From NCBI RefSeq assembly GCF_020171785.1, contig NZ_JAIVAE010000006.1, positions 124,001 through 188,000 of the forward strand: a stretch of 64,000 nt of DNA, written 5' to 3'. This stretch comes from Guptibacillus hwajinpoensis (GTDB taxonomy: Bacteria; Bacillota; Bacilli; Bacillales; Guptibacillaceae). The notes under the pieces are model-generated. The model was not told the origin of the DNA, ran no database searches, and saw only the letters and a list, made by a program, of their open reading frames with translations. Below are positions 62,253 through 64,000 of this stretch, one piece after another. Positions within the stretch are counted from its first letter, which is position 1, and the number at the start of each line of letters is the position of its first letter. A program made the position numbers and the translations under genes.

Positions 62253-62339
62253 CGAATTTCTCTGTTTGCAGTCGCTTTGCTCTGCATATTGATTTATGAC
62301 TTCTAGATAAATAGGAACTTACGCATGGAGGATTACTAA

Positions 62340-63530
62340 ATGGACACTTTTGGCCTATCTATACTTAAAGGGATTATAAGCTTTTTTCTACATCCCCTCA
62401 CGTATATCACAATCATCGGAGCATTTCTTCTTGGGAGGTCACGAGTAAAACGTGACCGCAGAGATTTTCATACGAGAGTGCACGATGTGCTGGATGACGT
62501 CGTGTTTGCTATCGTACCTTGTTTAATCATTGGAGCTGCCTTTTTGCTCTTTAATCTGTTTCTAGGTCTAACAGTTCCTTTCAGTACGACGGTCGTCATG
62601 AGCATTGCAGCATTATTACTTTTAATCACAGGACAAATTCGTTTTTTGTCTCCAGCTTTTGTTATGATTCTTCCAGTTTTTGCGGCGTTGTTTTATACGC
62701 CACGTGATCTTGGCAACAATACGTTGAATAGGATGCAAGAAGGGATTGGATCAGTTTCGCTTGTAGCGCTCGCCCTTTTAGTTGGGCTTCTAGTCTTTAT
62801 CGAAGGGTTCTTAATTGCTACGAACGCCGGGAAGCAGACTTCTCCAAGACTTGTTGAAAGTAAGCGTGGTAAGATTGTAGGATCCCATGAAATGCAGAGA
62901 TTATGGCTTTTACCATTGTTTCTTTTTCTTCCGGTAGGTAATGTTGAATCTCTTTCTTGGTGGCCACTTCTGGATTTCGGTAACGAGACCTATGCCTTTC
63001 TTCTCCTTCCGTTCCCAATTGGTTTTCGAAAACTTATTCACCATGCCCTACCGCTTCCTGAAATGAAAACTAACGGTAGACAAGTTGCTCTTCTAGGTGC
63101 TGGAACACTGATCCTTGGTATAATCAGTTATTTTCTCGACAACGAGTGGGTCGCTTTAACTGCGATTGGCTTAGTCATAGTAGGACGAGCTGGAATATTA
63201 CTTCTTCATCGTGGTAAAAACAAGCCCGCCTATTTTAATGAGCGAAATGAAGGCTTAGTCATTTTAGGAATCATTCCTGGGTCTCCAGCCGATCAAATGA
63301 GTCTACAGGTTGGTGAAGTGATTTCAAAAGTAAATGGTCTTTCATTAGGGAAAGGCGTCGACTTCTATACAGCACTTCAACGGAATGCCGCCTTTTGTAA
63401 ATTAGAGGTTCTCGACATTAATGGAGAGATAAGGTTCGAACAAAAAGCACTTTATAACAATACGCATCATGAACTTGGTTTATTGTTCGTAAAAGAAAAT
63501 CGCTTTGAGGATCAGGAAGAAGCCCAATAA
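62340..63530 (+). CDS. minJ: MinJ-like PDZ membrane protein
   Basis: A 396-residue protein with about eight membrane helices and a C-terminal PDZ domain (GLVILGIIPGSPADQMSLQVG, residues 305-380). It matches MinJ (YvjD), which bridges DivIVA and MinD at the cell pole and septum. Gene order after ctpB is as in B. subtilis. An ATGGAGGATTACTAA region supplies the ribosome site. Confidence 0.9.
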   Translation: MDTFGLSILKGIISFFLHPLTYITIIGAFLLGRSRVKRDRRDFHTRVHDVLDDVVFAIVPCLIIGAAFLLFNLFLGLTVPFSTTVVMSIAALLLLITGQIRFLSPAFVMILPVFAALFYTPRDLGNNTLNRMQEGIGSVSLVALALLVGLLVFIEGFLIATNAGKQTSPRLVESKRGKIVGSHEMQRLWLLPLFLFLPVGNVESLSWWPLLDFGNETYAFLLLPFPIGFRKLIHHALPLPEMKTNGRQVALLGAGTLILGIISYFLDNEWVALTAIGLVIVGRAGILLLHRGKNKPAYFNERNEGLVILGIIPGSPADQMSLQVGEVISKVNGLSLGKGVDFYTALQRNAAFCKLEVLDINGEIRFEQKALYNNTHHELGLLFVKENRFEDQEEAQ

Positions 63531-63540
63531 TATTGATTGA

Positions 63541-63574
63541 AAAAGAAGAAGGTATCTGCCTTCTTCTTTTTTTT
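63541..63574 (+). terminator. Terminator after minJ
   Basis: Perfect 12-bp stem AAAAGAAGAAGG / CCTTCTTCTTTT, 6-base loop, T-run. Confidence 0.92.
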
Positions 63575-63791
63575 TCTGCAAAACGTGTTCAAAAAAGTTA
63601 AACCTTCTTTTTGAAAAAAATGTCTAAATTTCTATGCCATTTTGTTATAGGGTCTATTCAAGAAATATATGGAAGAGTCAGAATCGACTGAACACCTGCA
63701 TGGTTGCGTTTACACGGATTTTGACAGTCTTGTTTGTTCAGAAATCCCTTGCTACAATTTGATCATTCTTAACGTAAAGGAGCATGTCACA

Positions 63792-64000
63792 ATGACTGGA
63801 GAAACTCATCTACAGCAACAATTGATGGATCTCAATGCGAGAGAAATGAAGTTGCTTCAGAAGTTTGAAATAGAGCGTGAAACGATTATGAGTCAAATGA
63901 ATGGCAGCACTTCGGTAGTAACAGAAGCCCCAACAAAGGAAGTTGTGAAAATCTTGGAACGGTCACAAGTCGGTATGGGACCTCTTTACCTCTCGGATTT
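63792..64000 (+). CDS. Hypothetical protein, 3' end beyond window
   Basis: An open frame of at least 69 codons starting at ATG with AAAGGAG 9 bases upstream and running off the window. The visible part is helical and Glu/Gln-rich (LQQQLMDLNAREMKLLQKFE). It is not recognisable; no comparison with B. subtilis neighbours of minJ gave a match. Confidence 0.55.
   Translation, partial: MTGETHLQQQLMDLNAREMKLLQKFEIERETIMSQMNGSTSVVTEAPTKEVVKILERSQVGMGPLYLSD

Noticed and set aside
62211-62306. 31-aa frame between ctpB and minJ with a hydrophobic segment
   Set aside because: It runs straight through a strong terminator hairpin, and its ribosome site is 12 bases away; likely chance.

Overview
The window is chromosomal DNA of a low-to-medium GC Gram-positive, endospore-forming-type Bacillaceae. 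The right part keeps the Bacillus subtilis gene order tagO / yvyE / degS-degU / degV / comFA-comFC / hpf / secA-prfB / yvjA / cccB / ftsEX / ctpB / minJ. G-rich Shine-Dalgarno sequences, frequent TTG and GTG starts, and Cys-type (not selenocysteine) formate dehydrogenase fit this group. No rRNA, tRNA, CRISPR, insertion sequence or prophage was seen.

Layout. 1-6.9 kb: a glycerate kinase cut by the window edge, a sodium:solute symporter, an unknown 179-aa gene, and a formate dehydrogenase alpha subunit overlapping a DUF1641 gene. 6.9-16.7 kb: two VanZ-like membrane proteins, a UDP-glucose dehydrogenase, several small genes (including a pair of paralogous small membrane proteins, one of them only 52 aa and partly hidden by a hairpin), an SRPBCC protein, a secreted SpoIID-like protein with cell wall binding type 2 (CWB2) repeats, an oxidoreductase and a HAD phosphatase. 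16.8-18.6 kb: a helix-turn-helix/TPR regulator of the RNPP (Rap/NprR/PlcR) type. Fourteen bases after its stop lies a 45-aa secreted peptide precursor carrying two tandem copies of HDRVPDS, which is probably a previously unannotated quorum-sensing cassette. 18.7-25.1 kb: two large secreted subtilisin-family proteases, each ending in three CWB2 repeats.

25.3-43.4 kb is a wall or capsular polysaccharide locus of the Wzx/Wzy type. It has homologues of all five enzymes that make UDP-2,3-diacetamido-2,3-dideoxy-mannuronic acid from UDP-GlcNAc (WbpA, B, E, D and I functions). It also has three GT4 glycosyltransferases, a flippase, a GNAT/PIG-L pair, an LCP ligase that could attach the polymer to peptidoglycan, a single gene in which a Wzy-like polymerase is fused in frame to a Wzz-like chain-length domain, and a convergent TagO-type initiating transferase. 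The CWB2 proteins next door may bind this polymer, as CWB2 proteins bind an anionic wall polymer in Clostridioides.

43.5-64 kb is conserved core: the DegS/DegU regulatory pair, competence genes, ribosome hibernation factor, SecA, RF2 with its programmed frameshift, FtsEX followed by a coiled-coil M23 hydrolase, CtpB, and MinJ. The flagellar block that B. subtilis carries between comFC and hpf is absent, and only a cold-shock gene sits there.
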